NCBI GenBank assembly: GCA_023333565.1
Contig: JAJKFH010002781.1
Coordinates: 824,501-888,500 of the forward strand
From: Puffinus mauretanicus
Lineage: Eukaryota; Chordata; Aves; Procellariiformes; Procellariidae
Length of the DNA stretch: 64,000 nt
Reading direction: 5' to 3'
The notes below the pieces were generated by a model, which worked only from the letters and a program-made list of their open reading frames with translations, was not told the DNA's origin and did not search any database. The position numbers and the translations under genes are program-made. Of this stretch, positions 59,517 to 64,000 are shown one piece after another (positions within the stretch are counted from its first letter, which is position 1; the number at the start of each line of letters is the position of its first letter).

Positions 59517-62500
59517 AAAGGCAAGAAGGATGATACCATCATAGGAAGAAGAGAATGGTGTTCGAATAGCTCTGTTATGAAGTAGAACACACTTCGGAAA
59601 AAAGTATCAGTGCTGACTTTTACCCTTTCTCAAAAATACATAAGAAATAATAACAATCAAACAATCGAACAGCATGAGTAGGAACTAAAGTCAGAGAAGT
59701 CTGAAGAGTTTTGTATTGTTTTGATTTAATGAAGCCTTATAATACAACATGAGGGTAGGTTACATTCTGATTTTGGACATGATTTCCATACATTTTTGCA
59801 GACCAGGTAATCCTGTTCAATACCTGTTCTTTGACTTTCCTGGTTTCAGTATGCTGACTCACGGGACGTTGCATTCATCTGTAAATCTGTGTCTCTAAAA
59901 TGTAAAGCCAATTCTGAAAAAACAGGTTCCTAAGATGAAACTCACTTTATCTACTGGACTCCCTAAAAATAAGAAATGTATAATGTCACACAGGCAGACC
60001 CAAGAATCCTTCCTCCTCACATACAAAGTTTATATTTTTTCCATACTAAAATGAATTTTATTCTAAATGAGACAGACTAGCTTGTTTACCTATAGCTCTT
60101 CACTAATGTGTCCTACTTACTTTCTTTCCAGCTAGAGCAAATAAAAAGTGAAGGTTACAGAAAATATTCCATAATTTTTATATCCCTTGCATATGGGAAA
60201 GGACCAATAAAAACAGCCAAAGAAAAAACAATGGAGTAGATGGGAGAAAAAATATGTTCTCTTGCTCCTGAGTCAATGCTCCATCTTAAACTTGCATTGC
60301 TGGAAATGGCTCCTATTGCTGAAAAATAAAGAGTCCAAGGACAGAGGAAAACGTTATATGGATTTTCTTGTTTTATTCCCAAAGTCTGTACCTTTCCTGC
60401 TCTGCTAGTTCTGCCACAGATGCTAATTCTGTATCAGCTATACCGACAGCATGGGTAGATTTATTTGTACTACTAACTCACCCTTCACGGACAGTTGTGC
60501 CAATTTTACAGGCAGTATGGGACACAGTATATTCATTGCACTCATTTGTCTGAATGATAAGACTTATTTCCATTATATGACAACATGACACTGTCAGTTT
60601 TAATGATTTCTATCATTTACAACTGGGCTTTAAGTCACAAAATGGATATATAATCATGCTAATAATAATTGCAAAATGGCTATATAATTGCAGCAGATCA
60701 AATGGGTAGTTCTTTCTTTCCTTGAGAAAGATTTTGCTGAACATATAAAAGTCAGTTCTGTAAATTTTCTGAGGTGGAAAAGCACCTGAACAATGTTATT
60801 TGTAAGAGGCTTTTCTTTTTTCCAAATGTAACTATTCTTCATACAATTTTTGTCACCAAAATATATTTTAGAGCCTTTACAATTATGCATATATCTCATA
60901 AATTGATATATTCAACAGCTAGTCTTAGTAGCAAGTTCAGGAATGATACAAATATGAAAATTTCTTTACATTTGAATGTATATCAGTATTGCATTTTTTG
61001 AAACATTTACTCTTCATAGAAAACATTTTAAAAAATCTTGCTAGAGTACTATAACGTTTTTTATAACAGCAAATGACATGACACCTAAATTTAAAGTTTT
61101 ATTTAGGTTACTGTAGTGTAAAAGGATCTTGTTTTCTACTCTTGCTAGTAGAAAATTTTTTTTTTAAACAACTATCAGACAAAATTATTTCTTGTTCTTT
61201 TTTAGATCATGGACGTATAGTTCTACAGAGTCATGATATTTATATTTTCTAGCAGTTTCCAATACTGAAATTGATTATTTTTTAAAATAAATGTTCATAA
61301 GCTATTGTTGAAAGAAATATTTGGGATGAATAGTTACTATGCAGTTCTACTGAGATACCATGAAGAAATGATTACAGACCATGCATAAGGAGAGTTGGGT
61401 AGATACAGAAAAGACAATTGATCCATGCCTCCACTAATAATTGTAACACAAATATTTCTGAAGTTAAATTTAGCTAAATTTCCTTTCTAAAAGTGTAATC
61501 TTATGTGAGCTTTTTGGTATTTAGACATATAATGAACACGTGAATTTTCATCTTATTTAGTTCAGGAAGTGTTACAACTTATTGTGAAGACAGGATTTAT
61601 CTCACCAAGTTTTCATCTCTGTTTTATTCTCAAAAGACTTCAAGTATATTGTAGTGTGGACAAGGAAACTATAGAAGTCCAGTCATGAGACCTTGAAAAG
61701 TTGCCCTACTCTGCCTTCAGTTTTTCCTTTTAAAACTTTTAAAAAGTAAGTTTGCCACTGGTGATTTCGTTGCTGCTTCAGCTCTCTTTGTTGTGCTTTG
61801 TTGTTGTTCAGCTCTCCATTCATACACCTCTGCTTTCATTAAATCCACAGGACAGCTTGAAGTCCATCCATGTCTGGGTCTGTCCCTTGAAGATCAGGCC
61901 AGCACTCACACTGACCAGAGCATTCTACACTTGCTCCAGTCTTCCTGCATGTGATCCACCTTCTCATGCAATGCTACGTTGATCTCCTAATGATAACAGA
62001 TTTCCCTGTAGGATGTATATCTCAGCTCCACCTCTTCCTAGCCTTTCTCCAAGAAACAGGTGATCCCACCCCTCAAAAATCTCAAATCAAACCAAAACAT
62101 TTATTTACATATTTAATTCAAAATATACCTTTATTTTCAGATAGCCTTATATCTACCTCTCTTATAGGGCTTAGAACAAAACTGAGGCTTTTTGAGTTAT
62201 TTACCCTTTCTAACTCCCATAAAGCTTTTGTCTTTTGTGCTTGTACATTATGCAGCAACAAGACTTTCTAGCCTGCCTTTCTCAACTGCACTAACAACTT
62301 CAGAATTTTTTCATACTGAAGTCCCACACTCTTCTGAGTGTTATTCAACTTGGAGTGATAGCAAGCATGCTTGTAAATGAAAAGATGTTTCTTGCAATAG
62401 AAGATATGTCACAATAAAATACCTGTCTCTCTTGAACACAGACTACTTCAAATTAAATTGTGATATTCAGTTTCTTTAAGACTTGCTGAATTATTCATTA

Positions 62501-64000
62501 ATGACGTGTCTGACAAATGTAGGTTTTTCTTATTTGTAAGACAGACACAATCTGTTTTGCAGCTGAGTAGGTATATAAAAATGAATTAAGATTCAGGACT
62601 ATTCATGAATTCATTTCTTGCAATGTATTATTCATGTCACATCATCGATAACTTATTTGATACTGTTTTCCCTAGAAAAAAATACTGAATAGAGGCCATT
62701 AATAAACTCATTTAAATCTTAACTTCGATCTCCTGGGGCGTAACAGAGTGTACAAAATTTATCATTGTGTTCTTCAGGCTTACAGGATAGACAGATAAAA
62801 AAAAAATAAAGATGAGAACATGAATTAATTGATAGGTTACAACTTTAACTAAACAGTGAAAAGGAACAGAGTTGTTTCTTGTAACTCATTTTGTCTTACA
62901 TAATTTAGGTCAGTGCAAAGATGTAATTTTAGGTGCATAATGAAAACCTTCTAAGTCATCTGGTACCGGAGGCTTCTGCCTTCTCTATGAGTGAAGGTCT
63001 TTTCAACTTCATCCTTATTTATGGTAAGAAATTGCCCTTTGCCTCCATCCGCTCTGAACACAAATTGTTATAAAGTCTCCTGCTTCCTCTGTCCATTCAG
63101 CAGTCTGGTGCCCTCAGGTGCCTTGACACTTTCTGACTCTGAGACTGTAGCTTCTCCAGCACTGTGTCCTTCCTTTTGCTCTTGTTATGCTCTGGGACAT
63201 AAACCCTATAGTGCTTCTGTGGACTAATGTGGACTCCCTCAAAATCTGTGCTGTCTCATGTCTTTCTATCCATGCACCTGCTTCCAGTGCTAAGTTTGCT
63301 AAAACACCCTTTTCCACACCACTAATCTACTCCTTTTTTTTTTTTTTTTTTATTCCCTAAATATTAGTTTAAGAATACAATAAATAGGCTTGTCTTAAAT
63401 GCCCAGTATCAAATATCTGTGGAAGAAATATTCAGATCTAGTCAAAACAGCTGACTTCTTTTCACATTTTCTTCTCCTGGAAATTACTTCTCTTTTCGTG
63501 CTCTCTCCTTCCATCTCCCCTTTCCTGCAGCCAGCTTCACTGGCCTTGATTAATCCAAAAGTTAAAGTCCTCTTTGGCATAAAAATCCAATGCTTCTCTG
63601 ACAATTTGATCTAGTTAAATAAATAAACTAAGTACTTTTTTTCCTGGTCTGATAAGAGTCATTAGGCAAATAAACACTGTGCTGTGCTACAAGCACAGCT
63701 TGTAGCAGGGGAAGGAAGAATAGTTCAAAAATATTCCTTAGCTGGCGATAGAGAAATCAAACTGAAGAAATGGCTGATGGTATCATACCCTACGCCAATG
63801 AGAACCAAAGTAGATTTTAATCATTCCTGAAGCATATTTTCATCGACTGTTGAGGCTCAATAACAGACATAGTTCTCAAAGATATCTTTTATGATCTGCT
63901 CCCTTTACATGAGCCGTCTTGACTAGTCTGGCCAAGGGGAAAGGAGTTTATTGAACAAGAACTATAATACAGAAAATAAATGTTCAACAAAATACGTGAT
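59517..64000. other. AT-rich sequence, no gene seen
   Basis: Only chance-like short frames. An 18-base T run at 63334-63351 is the only simple repeat of note. Confidence 0.6.

Overview
The window looks like bird nuclear DNA, most likely intergenic or intronic. Three things point to birds: AT-rich unique sequence scattered with CR1 LINEs that end in the avian CR1 tail of short repeats (ATTCTATG type); several TG...CA long terminal repeats of the kind common in avian ERVL-like families; and a class II (betaretrovirus-like) endogenous retrovirus. No host gene could be recognised. Two short open stretches behind good splice-acceptor-like sequences (21950-22092 plus, 52191-52569 minus) are listed as weak exon candidates.

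Layout: 1-426 is a minus-strand LTR cut by the window edge, followed by an old CR1 scrap (437-612). 2590-4140 is a GC-rich, repeat-like block of unknown class. 6677-7245 is an LTR-like insert bounded by a 5-bp duplication. A CR1 3' end lies at 9026-9199. 13875-17322 is a long CR1 on the plus strand with most of ORF1 (esterase) and all of ORF2 (endonuclease plus reverse transcriptase), the latter broken by three single-base losses. Another CR1 3' end is at 24653-24906. 28741-34877 is a provirus with both LTRs and a 6-bp target duplication. 37256-37821 is a solo LTR. 45412-46579 and 53535-54825 are 5'-truncated minus-strand CR1s. 50728-51475, 55637-56232, 57153-57759 and 58936-59511 are further solo LTRs. 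The rest is AT-rich sequence in which I see no gene.

The provirus is the main object. It has matched 323-bp LTRs, an 18-nt tRNA-Lys primer binding site, a leader with three copies of a 25-bp repeat, a splice donor, an uninterrupted gag (539 codons), an uninterrupted dUTPase-protease frame, a ruined pol, and an env remnant with most of its length deleted. Gag, pro and pol lie in three successive -1 frames. Each junction keeps a canonical slippery heptamer (GGGAAAC, then AAATTTA), the betaretroviral arrangement. The env remnant instead resembles the alpharetrovirus envelope type, so the element may be a natural alpha/beta mosaic. The contrast between clean gag-pro and heavily damaged pol-env is the observation most worth testing.
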